Assembly (NCBI GenBank): GCA_022747635.1
Contig: JAKTNV010000023.1
Span: forward strand, 1,110,001-1,174,000
Direction of reading: 5' to 3'
DNA length: 64,000 bases
Origin: Hetaerina americana
Lineage: Eukaryota > Arthropoda > Insecta > Odonata > Calopterygidae
The notes under the pieces were generated by a model. It searched no databases. It saw only the letters and a program-made list of their open reading frames with translations, and had not been told where the DNA came from. The translations under genes were made by a program, and so were the position numbers. This document shows, in pieces, positions 1 to 10,845 of the stretch. Each line of letters begins with the position of its first letter. The first letter of the stretch is position 1.

Positions 1-78
1 ATGCAAACCACTACCATTGTGAAGATCAGTTTGCATTGAGAAAAGGGAAGCGAAAGGCAAGACGAGTTCAGTGATGAG

Positions 79-83
<5 letters not shown>

Positions 84-131
<48 letters not shown>
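84..131. repeat. (AT)n microsatellite
   Basis: Uninterrupted AT dinucleotide array. It abuts the 3' end of a Penelope-like fragment on its right. Confidence 0.97.
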
Positions 132-136
<5 letters not shown>

Positions 137-371
137 TTGATTTCGTCGACGTAACACGGAAGCGCCGAATAATAAATTGGACGGCAACAAACAATATAGA
201 AACACGTAAAAAGATCACTCACACGTTATTTCTTGATCATTTCGACGGAATTCTGCTCCGTCTTCATCGGAAGATAGAGAAGTAAGCATTACTTCTCTAT
301 CTTCCGATGAAGACGGAGCAGAATGAGCAGTGTTTTTGTATTGTTTGTTGCTATCTAATTTATTATATATA
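132..371 (-). mobile_element. Penelope-like element 3' end, folded as an inverted pair
   Basis: Two copies of one terminal sequence lie head to head. The arms at 250-285 and 289-324 are perfect reverse complements around a 3-nt spacer, and outer sequence at about 168-209 matches the complement of 329-370. The left copy, read on the minus strand, carries a GATGA box (264-270), a 5-bp stem (258-262 with 244-248) and GAAA (239-242), in hammerhead-ribozyme order. PLEs are known to carry hammerhead motifs and to show inverted or tandem terminal copies. The right copy lacks the roughly 40 bp that would hold the GAAA part. No coding sequence remains. Assignment to PLE is inferred from this motif and the similar end near 39.1 kb. 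Confidence 0.6.
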
Positions 372-372
372 T

Positions 373-627
373 GCGGTAGTCCAGGGGGGAGAGCGTTGGA
401 CTGCTGACCGCAGAGGGCCCGGGATCGACCGGGCAAGGCACTCTGGGCATCTGCAGCTCCGGTGATTTCTCCTGGGTTCTAAGTCTTCCTGGAAAACCAT
501 AACCGGCCCAGGGAAAGGAACTGGCCCCCCTACCCTGATGTGTGAATTTCACACGCCGTCGGGCTTAGTACTGGGTGAACTCTACCATCACCTACCAAAC
601 CGACCTTCGGGTTGATTGCTGTGTTTA

Positions 628-629
<2 letters not shown>
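373..629 (+). mobile_element. tRNA-derived SINE
   Basis: The 5' end resembles a tRNA: an A-box-like stretch (GCGGTAGTCC... GAGCG) followed about 50 bp later by a B-box-like GGGATCGACC. A non-tRNA body follows with the segment CCCAGGGAAAGGAACTGG, which recurs on the minus strand at about 36.72 kb. The element runs into an (AT)n array. It has no reading frame and would depend on a LINE for mobility. The B box deviates from consensus. Confidence 0.7.

Positions 630-689
<60 letters not shown>
630..689. repeat. (TA)n microsatellite
   Basis: Pure TA array between the SINE 3' end and the RTE relic. Confidence 0.97.
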
Positions 690-693
<4 letters not shown>

Positions 694-1565
694 CTTTCGT
701 TTACTTTGAGGCATTTGACCGTCTAGGGTGGACAAAGTTGATGGATATATTGTCCAGACGGTAGACGTAAGGAGGGTGGTGAGAGAGAATCGGTAGGGTA
801 GCGGTGATTGACAAGGGAGTGAGACAGGGTTTTCCCTTTATCCCTTGTACTTTTCAACTGCCACGTATTTGCTGAGCATACATATTAGGTGGTGGTTTTA
901 AGGGTGGCACGAGAGGGGCCGTAAATGCGGGAGGAGAGTCAATTGTGTCAGTTTCATCTGCCTATGATTAAGTAATAGTGAGTCAGACAGCCAAGGGATT
1001 GCAGTTATTACTGACCGTCTCGCAGGAACATTGAGAAAAATATGGAATTAAAATCAACTGGACATAACACGAGAGCTACGAGATTCTAATGTAAAGGATA
1101 CCTAAGTTAGGAGGGAATAAATTGGAGTTGGTGAGGCCGTTCAGGATTAAAGCAGTATTATGGAGGAAGATAGGCATAGTATTGGGAACTTTAGGAAAGG
1201 AAATGTGGTAACAAATTGGGCACTTACAAGATGAAGTGATATGATGCCAGGCGCACTAGGGAAATATATGAAGAAAAGCTTGATGAATCTTGAGTATAGA
1301 GTGCAGCGCTCAAAAGGTGATGAATATGGCTTTTGAGGAAATCAAGATATATGATGCGCGAATTTGAAGGCCCAGATGGAAGGGAGAATTTTTGGCCAGT
1401 GGTTTAGAGGAAGGAAGAGAAAGGCCTCTTGGACAACATGCAGCTGGGTAGAATTTACCAGAAAATTAAGATGGAATAATGAAGGGAAAACATGAAGTTT
1501 TCCATGTATGTAAATAATATGCTTAAAGAACCGGCCAAAACCTACCTTATTAGATATAATACCTT
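690..1565 (+). mobile_element. RTE-type LINE relic (5'-truncated)
   Basis: Degenerate copy of the same LINE family as 6169-7756. It starts inside the RT domain: the first bases read as the FEAFDR-like block that corresponds to VDFEK-DRVNWEKLM in better copies, followed by a GVRQG-like block and a decayed catalytic FAxD region near 955-970. The 3' end near 1530-1565 has the family's terminal AACCTACCTTATTAGAT-like sequence. Many stops and indels mark it as an old copy. Confidence 0.7.
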
Positions 1566-2114
1566 GAATGAAGAATATTTAACTAACAGACAAGCTGTAG
1601 GCATGTTCCATTTCTAAAGTTTTAGTTCGTTAACATCAAATTGGCGGCGATTATAGAGACAACTCTTGCAATCTCATGGTGTAGTTTAATTTTTAGAAAT
1701 TTATATCAAGATTACTCTTTGGATCCCTGATTGTTTTTAAACATGATTGCCTTGAAAGATATGCCAAAAATTCTCTTTACGATTAAAAAACAAATAAAAT
1801 GTGCGTCATTTTACATTGTAATATATAAATTGTACCTTCTGGTCATTCAAAATAGTAAGAGAACGCCACCAATGATGCATTGGTACCTTCGTCTCTTCCC
1901 ATGACATTTGAATTGCTCCACGGTATTTTCCAGAGTGTAAAATGAGCATTGAATTGACCAAGAGGAAGCTGTTGAAATTACATTCCCATCGTAATTTTCT
2001 CACTCACTGAGTGCATTTTAATGCTAATATATCTATGCAATTAAATGTTGGCCTTGAGCGTCATAACCAATCTTTTCAATATTATTCTGATAGCATTTGA
2101 CTTCATTTTACTTC
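1566..2114. other. No recognisable feature
   Basis: AT-rich sequence with only short open frames. I see no repeat, RNA gene or coding signal here. Confidence 0.6.
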
Positions 2115-2178
2115 TACAAGGTTTGATCAAAAAAAGACATGACTGATTTTATAACTTATTTATTTTGATGGATGCAGC

Positions 2179-2627
2179 TTAATCGAACTTGTTGCCCTCA
2201 AAGTACATACCTTGGCTGACGACACACCTTTGTGAACGTTTATGCCAGCTCTCGAACCCTACCGGGCAAGCCGCCTTAGGGATTCTCTTCAGGTCCACAG
2301 TACAATTACTTAAATGTCCACAATAGAGTCGAATCGGCCCCTTTTCAAGGTTGATTTTAATTTTGAAAACAAAAAACGTTTCACCGAGCCGCGTCTGGAG
2401 AGTGAGTTCACATGGCTGTGGGATCACGGAAGTTCCGGTTCTGACGAAAAACTCATGATCAGCGCCGTGTGAACCGGCGTGTTATCGTGGCGAAAAACGC
2501 CACGAATTTTTTCTCCACATGTCCGGCCTCTTTCGGCTCACTCCGACCCTCAGCCACTTCGTAACCTTTAAATAGAAATCTTTGGGGACGGTTTGACCTT
2601 GAGGGACGTATTCATAATGAATCAACC
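2179..2627 (-). pseudogene. Mariner transposase, C-terminal part
   Basis: Minus-strand remains of the catalytic C-terminal half of a mariner transposase (a DD34D enzyme that cuts and joins the terminal repeats). The final residues RCVVSQGMYFEGNKFD match the typical end of the family (C...G.YFEG). Stops and frameshifts interrupt the rest. It belongs with the N-terminal part at 4013-4735; the two are separated by a LINE inserted in the reading frame. The protein cannot be made. Confidence 0.85.
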
Positions 2628-4014
2628 ATTTTTAGTTCCAAAATGAGGTACCTCGATAGCCAAGATTTATTGATTAATAACCAACTCGGGTTCCGTAAAG
2701 GTAGATCCTGCGAAACTCAACTCGCACTCTTTGTTCATGATATAATGCATTCCGGTTAAAGTAATATTCCAGTTGATGCAATATTTCTAGCTTTTAAAAA
2801 AGCTTTTGATAAAGTCCCTCACTGCAAGTTACTCGCGAAGTTGGAAATTTATGGAATACACGGGAGTGTTATATGCTGGATTAGACAATTCTTAAAAAAT
2901 TGTGTTCAAACAGTCGTCCTGGACGGGGTATCATCCAATACTGTCAAGGTCCCGTCGGGTGTACCACAGGGGAGTGTCATAGCCCCCCCCTGTTTCTTAT
3001 TTACATAAATGACCTCAGCGCCGTGGTTAATAGCAGGCTCCGTCTTTTTGCTGACGATGCGGTGATTTATGGGGACATTCAAAGTCGCGATGACAGAGTC
3101 ACGTTAGCTAACGACCTAAATGCAATCCAGACTTGGTGCGATACATGGCAATTGGAATTAAGTTTGAAAAAATGCGTAGTAATACATTTTTGGGAAAAGA
3201 GTAACACCCCCCCATTTAGTTACAAAGTGAAGCAAACAGAAATGGCGAGGGTAGATTCCTTTAAATACTTGGGTGTAACAATTACTTACGATCTGTCCTG
3301 GGGAAAGCACATACGAGAAATATGCGGTCGTTCTAAGAAAAAATTGGGATTTGTAAAAAGAGTGCTGGGTTAATGCGACGAAAAAGTAGAGGAGCGATGC
3401 TTTCTTTCCCTAGTCAGACCCCACCTAGATTATGCTGCCAGTATATGGGGTCATCAAGAGATAAATTTGATTTCGGAATTAGATCGAGTTCAGCGGAGGG
3501 GGGCTAGATTTGTCAAAAATTGTTATGACAAACGCAGTACTGTTACTACTTTGCTATAAAATTTGGGCTGGGATTCCCTTACACAGCAGCGTTTACGATA
3601 TAGATTAAACTTATTAATAATATGTAAATATGGGTCCTTTTCCGATGACATCAAGAACATAATACGAACCCCAACGTGTTACGGGCGTAGGGATCACGAA
3701 TATAAGATTAGAGATAGAGTGCAAGACTGACAGGTTTAAATGGTCATTTTTTCCAAGAGCAATAAGAGACCAGAATGCTTGTAATTGAAATCCCCCACTA
3801 TTCGGCTTGACATAATAAGTATTAACCTACAAGGTAGGGACTGCGCATGGTTTTACGATTATATTCACATTTTTTTTGCAGGTTCCCCTTACCTTTCCCC
3901 ATCCATTTGAAAAACCCTAACCCCCTCATCCCTTACCCTTTCCTCCTGGTGCTGCACCCCCTGCCACACACCTTTTTGGTGGTTCGCAGGGTATTGATTT
4001 AGACGCAGATGGGG
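2628..4014 (+). mobile_element. LINE of the Jockey/CR1 superclade nested in mariner
   Basis: 5'-truncated non-LTR retrotransposon inserted into the mariner transposase. The mariner sequence breaks after AATGAATCAACC and resumes at GATGAACCCTTACC, so a short imperfect target duplication (around ATGAA) is likely. The 3' part ends with a CCTGCCACACACC...GCAGGGT block and a short GATG tail. The same 3' block recurs at about 34.13 kb as a solo end. Confidence 0.8.
2660..3760 (+). pseudogene. LINE reverse transcriptase relic
   Basis: Translation gives the ordered RT blocks of Jockey/CR1-type LINEs: NNQLGFRKGRSCETQL, FKKAFDKVPH, the GVPQGS-like block near 2960 (frame-shifted), IYINDL, and the catalytic LFADDAVIY (about 3050-3075), followed by the SFKYLGVTI block and the C-terminal RPHLDYAASIWG and ELDRVQRRGARFV regions. 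The longest open piece is 2900-3373, which ends at a stop after RVLG. Several stops and one frameshift make it non-functional. No endonuclease domain is present, as expected for 5' truncation. Confidence 0.85.
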
Positions 4015-4735
4015 ATGAACCCTTACCAATCGAAGAAACACACCAGCATGACCTTCACATTAGAACGGGACATGCGAACTTTGTTTGGTCGTGGAGAATG
4101 ACGACCTTTCGACTGAGAAGACTGGGCCTTGTATCAACATCATAACCGTAAGCCCAGGTTTCGTCACAGGCTACGATGGTTTTAAGAAACTTTGGGTTGG
4201 AAATGGCTTGATCCAGGAGTTCCTGACAAATGTCCACACGTTTTTGTCTCTGTTCATCAGTCAGCAGGCGCGGGACAAATTTTGGTGCGACGCGCGTCAT
4301 ACGCAAAATGTCTCTCAAAATAGCCTGACAGGATCCAAAACGAACGTTCACTTCCTTGGCTATCTCCCCAACAGTTAAACGGCGATATGCCCGCATTAAA
4401 TCGTTCACCAAATTGATATGATTGGGGTCTGTTGGAGTGGAAGGCCGCCACGTTCACGAATCATCGTCTGTCGAGGTTCTGCCCGATTTATAACGACTGT
4501 AACACTCAGAATACTGGCTTTGACTTAAAGCTTCATTTAAAAAGGCTTGCTGAATCATTCCAAATGTCTCCGTAGCACTTTTACCAAGTTTGAAACAAAA
4601 TGCACGCACACACGCTTTTCCACTAGCCCCTTCATAGCTTCCATTGCACGCGCCGACGAACAGGTTAAGACACGTATCGCTGCTGCTGCGTAACGACTCG
4701 ACGTAAACAAACGCAACATCTCTCGTTTTGGTCAT
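4013..4735 (-). pseudogene. Mariner transposase, N-terminal part
   Basis: Minus-strand N-terminal DNA-binding and linker region of a mariner transposase. Visible blocks include a HTH-type FCFKLGKSATETFGMIQQAF, the linker LTVGEIAKEVNVRFGS and LTDEQRQKRVDICQELL, then the first catalytic block ACDETW. Frameshifts separate the pieces (4454-4735 and 4055-4411). The GRPSTP hinge seen in the 45 kb copy is damaged here. It is interrupted on the C-terminal side by the nested LINE. Confidence 0.88.
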
Positions 4736-4831
4736 CTAATGTTTCGCTCGATGGCGCGCTGTCTCGTTTCGACCCGTTGAACGGTTTGCGCAGAATAAAA
4801 TCTGTCCGGTCTTTTTTGATCACACCTTGTA

Positions 4832-5440
4832 CTCTTCACGTGACGGTAAAGTAAGAGTGAAAAATTGAATGTGATTTTCCCCGTCGTGATAGTACTTTCA
4901 AATAACTTTGTTTTGATAAATTGAAGATGTTGTCTTGAGATTTACTGTCCGTTCAGTCAGCCGAAGAGCTAAGAGTTTTCATTTTAAAATTCGTCTATTT
5001 CACCGAAAATGACATTGAACTTAATGTTTAAATTGCGCATTCTAGGATTTTGTACAGTATATTCTATTTTAACGTAATTTCTCTTCAAATTTTGAAATTA
5101 AACCATGGGCCAATGGTTGAGTAACAACGAAGAACCTAGTGAAAACATCGAAGGAATCAGTATAACTTTACGATGTTTCTTCAGACTACACTCAGTTACA
5201 TCCAAGTTACACTTGAAACGTAAGCAATAAACCTGAATACTAACAGTTTTAAATATGATTTTTTTCCGTGAAATTCGCGATCAAATGAAAACCATCAAAC
5301 ATCGGCCATTTCTTTTGATCCCAAGTGCCACATTTATTCACAGTGAGATAAATAGTTAGGAATGGTGCCCTTTCATTTCTTGCCTCGCTTTCACGTAGCA
5401 CATTGCAGGAGTAAATGTGCGCTTGAAGTTTTTCTGCAAA
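4832..5440. other. No recognisable feature
   Basis: AT-rich sequence. I see no gene, RNA or repeat that I can support. Confidence 0.55.
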
Positions 5441-5444
5441 TTTG

Positions 5445-5640
5445 AGCCTATATACTTCTCCATGCCCCTCACCTTTAACTTACATCAAGGATAAAAATAT
5501 CTCCCAAATCCATGCAGGTGGCGTACAGGGAAGATATGGAACTAGGTTGAGAAACCTTGGGCAAACAGAATATCCATTCCCGATACGGGACTCCAACCCG
5601 CACATCTTGCGCTCCCACGCAGTTGCCGATGACTCATATT
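5445..5640 (-). mobile_element. Probable tRNA-derived SINE
   Basis: Read on the minus strand, an A-box-like stretch (CGGCAACTGCGTGGGAGCGC) is followed by a B-box-like GGGTTGGAGTCCC (5584-5596 region), with the spacing of a tRNA head. The downstream body (about 5445-5570) has no tRNA character. The ends are not defined and no target duplication was found. An open frame across it (5442-5843) is judged spurious. Confidence 0.45.
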
Positions 5641-5644
5641 TCAT

Positions 5645-6168
5645 TTCAGTGACTTTTATCCAGGATAAAAAAACCAATTCCCTCAAAGGCTGTGCCACAT
5701 ATTTTCATTGCGTGAGCTTAAATACAAGAATTGACATACGAAACCGAGGTAACCGACGGCTTCCGAACAACTTCCATCCACCTGGACTAATTTATAGGTC
5801 ACACCATTCCGTGCGCTCAAATGTTTTATTACCGGAGGTGTAACTGCCTAATATGTGCGCAATTTAAATTTTTGTCTCTTCGAAATCTCTTACATACCAT
5901 ATTAGTTTATTCATCACCGCTTCTCGTGCTCCTTTTTACACTTTGCTCACACTCATCGTTAGCAAATAGTAAAGCCGAAACATAGCTACTGCTCAGTGAG
6001 ACGGTTCGGGTGACCAGGGAATCCCCTGGTGTTGCTAGCATGCACTCGCGCTGAAACTCAGCGGCTGTCCCCGACCTATATGCCCATGGGAATCAAGTAG
6101 GAAGCGCCAGTACGAAAACACGTGCGTGACGAGGACAATTAATAACGCAGGGTTATCACATAATTCAA
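5645..6168. other. No recognisable feature
   Basis: Mixed sequence without a supported gene or repeat. It ends at the truncation point of the RTE copy. Confidence 0.5.
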
Positions 6169-7756
6169 GTTAGACATTGAAAAAGAATATGACGTAGAGG
6201 AAGACAGCTTGGGTCCAGGCATACTCGACGATGAGATAGGAAGGGCATTAAGGGAGATGAAACTAAATAAGGCCGTGGGGGTGGATAACATTCCCGCGGA
6301 ATTATTGAAATGTTTAGGAAAATGTGGGAGGAAGAGGCTATATGGGCTGATTCGTAGTATTTATGAGGAAGGAATCTGGCCGGAAGACTTTGTCAGATCA
6401 GTTTTAGTTCCTATTCCGAAAAAGGTAAAGGCTACATCATGTGAGGACTACAGGACGATAAGTTTGATATCCCACGCAGCTAAAGTTGTTCTCAGGATCA
6501 TAAACAAAAGGATAGAGAGTAGGGCAAATGATTACTTAGGGGATGATCAGTTTGGGTTTAGGAAGGGGAGAGGTACGCGTGATGCCATTGCAGTAATGAG
6601 ATTATTAATCGAGAGGAATATAGAACACAACCAGGAGGTATTTGCCTGTTTCGTAGATTTCGAAAATGTGCTTGATAGAGTGAATTGGGAAAAACTAATG
6701 AGTATATTGCAGAAAATAGAAATAGATTGGAGGGAAAGGAGGCTAATCCGCAACCTGTACCATGTCTCAGACTGCTCAGGTGCGAGTGGGGAACGGGAAG
6801 TCCGGATGAGCAGTGTTAGGAAGTGATGTAAGGCTAGGTTGTCCATTATCACCGTTGCTGTTCAACTTATATACGTAGGAAATGATTAAAGAGGCATGGG
6901 AAGAACTCGAGGTAGGAATGAAAGTGGGCGGGGAATTCGTAAAATCAGTTAGGTTTGCTGATGATCAAGCTTTAGTTTGTCAGTCAGCCAAGGGGTTGCA
7001 AGCATTGCTGGGTGAATTGGAAATTCAATTGCGACAGGTATGGGATGAAAATCAATATTAATAAAACAAAGGTTATCCGATTTTCTAGAAAAAAAAGGCT
7101 AAGCTAAACATTAAAATAGGAGGGCAAAAACTAGAGCAGGTAGAACAGTTTACGTATCTCGGTAGTGTTTTGGACCAACAGGGTCAAAGTAGTGGGGACG
7201 TAAGGAGAAGAATTGCGCTAGGAAAAGAGGCTTTCACAAGGAGGAGGGAGTTGATGACGGGGACGTTGAGAAAGGACGTTAAGAAAAGACTCGTAAAAAC
7301 TTTGATATGGAGCGTAGCTATGTATGGCTCGGAAACGTGGTCATTGAAGCAGGAGGATAGACGTAGACTGGAGGCTTTTGAAATGTGGGTGTGGAGAAGA
7401 ATGGAGAAGGTGAAATGGACCGAGAAGAAAACAAATGAGGAAGTACTTGGTATGGTGGGCGAAGAGAGGCGTTTGTTGGGAGAAATCCTGTGGAGGCAGG
7501 AAAAGTGGATGAAGAGGGTATTGACCGGCAGCGGGATGTTGAACAATAGAGGGGAGAACGTTACGGACACGAGGAAAGGGAGGGAACAGGATAGGAATGT
7601 TAGACGGGATGAATGGAGGAAGAAAATACTTAGAGATGAAGAGGGACCTGATGAATAGTAGGACGTTGTGTTTTGCTAGGGTTAACAGATTGTTGAATTG
7701 GTGGTTTTGTCCATCCAAAAACTTACCTTAACCGGTAGATTACCTATTAATAATAA
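6169..7756 (+). mobile_element. RTE-type LINE copy (5'-truncated)
   Basis: One of the better-preserved copies of the dominant LINE family in the window. It begins just upstream of the RT domain and reaches the family 3' end (ACCGGTAGATTACCTA followed by AATAAT repeats, about 7734-7756). Homologous copies lie at 36849-38928, 34190-35430 and, inverted, 51905-54436. I place it in the RTE clade from its C-terminal YGSETW...RRLEAFEMWVWRRM...WT.KKTNEEVL signature; a related clade is possible. Confidence 0.88.
6209..7658 (+). pseudogene. RTE-type LINE ORF2: reverse transcriptase and C-terminal domain
   Basis: The RT would copy LINE RNA at a nicked chromosomal target. RT blocks appear in order: VGVDNIPAELLK, VPIPKK, the EDYRTISLISHAAK block, DDQFGFRKGRGTRDAI and CFVDFEN (mutated from FEKA). 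The first frame ends at 6826; a frameshift follows, and the catalytic FADDQAL block (6951-6972) is intact at DNA level in another frame. The C-terminal region reopens at 7170-7658 with LEAFEMWVWRRMEKVKWTEKKT. The endonuclease domain is missing. Non-functional because of frameshifts and truncation. Confidence 0.88.
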
Positions 7757-8214
7757 TCACATAATTCCTCTCCCATCCGCCATTTTAACTTTTGCCAGCG
7801 ATATGGAAGCAAATTGCGATGCTTCATTTTTACTGTTATTATTGGTATTCTACCGTTTAAAGAGAATGCCAATACATTTATTTACCTCCATTAACAGTAA
7901 ATGCACTGTAATCCTTTGTTTGCTTTCTCTTCTGTTCATTTCACCTTTTTCCTCCGGAATACTCGCAATTCAAATATCCACGCTTACGCGCAACGACAAA
8001 TTACATTACATGCGAAAGAATTTATTGCCATTAACGAGTTTCGCCGCTATATCGTAGCATCATCAGTGGGGAACAGGTGGGGTTGTGGGGAGGGAGGGGG
8101 AAAAGGGGAGAGCGGGAGAAGGGTTGAGGGGGAGGTTTGGTGCACAGCCACTGGGTTGCGGGTGGGCGGGAAGGTCATTTATGGGTCTGAGGAAGCGGTT
8201 TGTGTTTGTTAGGA

Positions 8215-8306
8215 GAGGCAAGGGAATCGTCGTTGTATTGCTTATTAGCTTTTGCCCTTCTAAAACCTACTTTAACCGGTATAACACCGATAATAATAAT
8301 ATTTGA
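8215..8306 (+). mobile_element. RTE-type LINE 3' end fragment
   Basis: Short 3' end of the RTE family: AAAACCTACTTTAACCGG followed by AATAATAAT. The sequence just downstream, to about 8410, is shared with the flank of another RTE copy at 35392-35516. The G-rich stretch upstream (8060-8215) has no clear identity. Confidence 0.6.
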
Positions 8307-8310
8307 ACGT

Positions 8311-9107
8311 GTCCAGTGCACGAGCCACGGTTTTTTCTCGTTCTAAATCTTAAGGTTCTATCTTTTGAAGTTATGTACGCACGTTTTCATTCCCCAATCC
8401 CAGGGAAGTATTTATGATGCTCGGACCTTATTACAGATGAAGCTATACATACATGATTACTATGCAACAAAATTTGTTAGCGCAAAATTATTGCGCCAAC
8501 CATCAATCTAATACTATGAATATATAATATTTAAACTAATATGCACTTGCTACTACTATCCCTGTTAATAACTGCGCCGCTAAAATCTAATCCATCTACT
8601 TGAGGGTTTGCCCACGTGATATCAAACATCTGTTGTCATTACAAATATATTTATCCTTTAGAGGCTCATAATTTTCTGAGCTGACCGTTTGAACTATCGC
8701 GCTCACGCTCCTTAAATTCCCAATGTCTTGCGGGACACAGAGAATTGAGTGGAAGTCATCGACATCATACTTTCAACAATATTAGAGCTGAAGTATGTGC
8801 CGGATTCACCCCATATCAAGCATTACCCGGACAGAAATTCCTGCTTCCTATCCTCAGCATTCTTTCGCATCATTTGTCAAAGGTATTGGGTGTGTGCGAG
8901 AACCTCACATCTCTTTCTATTTTTTGTTAAAATGTCCTCCATTTACCGCTTTAAAGCTTAGGTGCTTCAAATTTTAGGAACTCAGATATTACTCTTAAAT
9001 AACTCCATCTAAATTGGAATTCCCTTAAGGAGATAGCAAATTCAGAAGAAGATTGCATGGTCATAGCAAAAAATGGAGAGAGGAATTTCAATTAATCACT
9101 TAGGTGA
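8311..9107. other. No recognisable gene
   Basis: Apart from the first 100 bases, which resemble 35392-35516, this stretch shows no supported feature. It ends sharply at the left arm of the inverted duplication. Confidence 0.5.
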
Positions 9108-10845
9108 AGAAAATTACTCACAACTCCCTGATATTCACCATAGCTTGAATATTATCCACGAACGGTTGATGAAGTGTTCTATTTAGTGCAACCTTAAAAT
9201 GAACCTACCTACGATCGTGAAACAATGTGAAATGCAAAAGCCAAGGCCGTAAACTTGATCAAGTTTAGGACCTTAGCTTTTTCGTTTCCCTCCGTGCTAC
9301 TCAGGCTTAAAGCAAACATCATATAACCAATATTTTATGGTCATCATTACTTTTTACCATTTATTTCCTAACTTATTCCTTGAATTTCATAAAAATACAA
9401 CGGCTTTAGAATTGCCAAATTCCACTTTTCTACATTCACGTCTTTTGCGATAAGAGTTCCACACAATGCAGACTTCAAATTACCTATGATTTAGTATACA
9501 CGTAGCTATGGATGGGTTTATGAACGAGAAACGGCGTCAATTAGGAGTGCCCCAAATACTTATACCGATATTTCTGTATTTACTAAGATGAACCGAAAAC
9601 GATCTTTATTTTTTTCCTTTCCAATATAACTTGTAAAGGGTTTTTGTTATCCGATACAATAGATGGAAGAATGCGCATACTAAACTTTTTAATAAATAAA
9701 TTTGCTGCAAAAATAAATTTGCGATAAACATAATACACGGGAAGTCCAGAGGACCTTCACCCACATTCCACTCCTGCAGTTAAAGAAGACTTAAATTACA
9801 TCGTCGATTTCTGTATGGACTTAACTCAACTTTAATGGACTGTTATTTCTTTTCAATATACACGTGAAATATCCATTATTTCTTAATTTTGTCCAAAAAC
9901 ATCATCACGCCAGTTAATTTGGGCAAATAACAAAGACAACGTGATATCAGTAAAAACTGATAGGGTCTCGAGTAACAGCACCGCATGAAAAATAAATGTT
10001 TGGTTTACATAGTTGAGGGCGACAAAATGAGAAGAAAGGAGGAGTTCCGAAGAAAATTAGAAGGGAGAAAGAGCACGACAGGCATGAGGAGTTGGAACGG
10101 GTCGAAGCCAGGGAGGCGTTTCATTATTGCACTACGCGTTGATGGAAGTTGAAAGATTAATAAGCGTTATGTGATTGAAAGACGAGCGGTGATGCAATGA
10201 AGGAAGACATTCCACGGTTTCCTACGCGAAAACACTCGAAGAGGGAAAAGAAGTTCGGATGACCCATAATTACCACGAACGATTTTTATGAAACACTTAA
10301 TATAATGCATGGCACGGCGATCGGCAAGAAGGGAAATGCCGAGAGAAGACCTGATGTCGTCTAGAGAGAAGTTACGGAAGTGTGCATGACGGTGGCGAAT
10401 GATACAACAAGAGAGGTGGTTTGAGAGGAGTGGGTGGGTGGAGCAGTGGCTCGAATTTGGAACCAGGAGAAACCCAGGCAAAGACAAAGGTACGGAGAGC
10501 TGGCAAGTTAGTTACGTCTCCGAATCGATAAATGGAGCCAATCGGTGTCATAGTTCAAGAGGAAATACTTTTGATGTGCTCACGAAAGAGAAGTTTAGTG
10601 TCACAGATGATAACTAGGTCTTTTTGAGACGTGGCCGTTGGGATTACCTGATTGTTAATTTGATAATCACATTCATGAAGTGATTTACGGAGAGTGAAGT
10701 TTTGGCAGGATATATTTTAAGATGGCAAGTATCAGACCACCCAGCTAGTACGTTGACGGCATTCCGCAAGCTATTGATGTCGCTGATGGTATCGACTTTT
10801 TTGAAAATTTTGCAAATTCATCTACGTAGAGGAGAGTTTTGCATG
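9108..10845 (-). repeat. Left arm of a 1.74-kb inverted duplication
   Basis: This segment is the reverse complement of 29116-30853. Paired positions always sum to 39961, so there is no net indel along 1.7 kb. Sampled blocks (9241-9300, 9961-10020) are identical; mismatches are seen at 10789 and near the end at 10836 and 10841. It contains the 3' part of a decayed LINE (minus strand), including a block around RRAMHYIKCFIKIVRGNYGS (10167-10487) and a degraded catalytic LLYVDEF (about 10810-10835). The two arms share the same stops and the same embedded palindrome, so they arose by DNA duplication and not by two retrotranspositions. Confidence 0.95.
9233..9284. repeat. Palindromic mini-element
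   Basis: Near-palindrome centred on TAAACTTGATCAAGTTTA. Its arms resemble the terminal repeats of the MITE at 49557-49784 (GCCGAGACCGTAGGCTTGAT type), and sequence to its left (9190-9232) also matches the flank of that MITE. The mirror copy in the right arm is at 30677-30728. Confidence 0.7.

Larger units (their letters stand above)
2117..4829 (-). mobile_element. Mariner transposon, split by a nested LINE
   Basis: Tc1/mariner element bounded by matching terminal inverted repeats (CAAGGTTTGATCAAAAAAAG at the left; complement of TTTTTTGATCACACCTTG at the right) and flanked by TA on both sides (2115-2116 and 4830-4831). Subtracting the LINE at about 2628-4014 leaves about 1.33 kb, the same length as the related copy at 44702-46031. 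The transposase runs on the minus strand and is broken. Confidence 0.9.

Noticed and set aside
5442..5843. 133-codon open frame
   Set aside because: It spans a probable SINE in the antisense direction and has no recognisable domain or codon signal.
7698..8057. 119-codon open frame after the RTE copy
   Set aside because: No domain. Part of it (about 7915-7960) vaguely resembles antisense RTE C-terminal sequence, but the match is too short to call an element.
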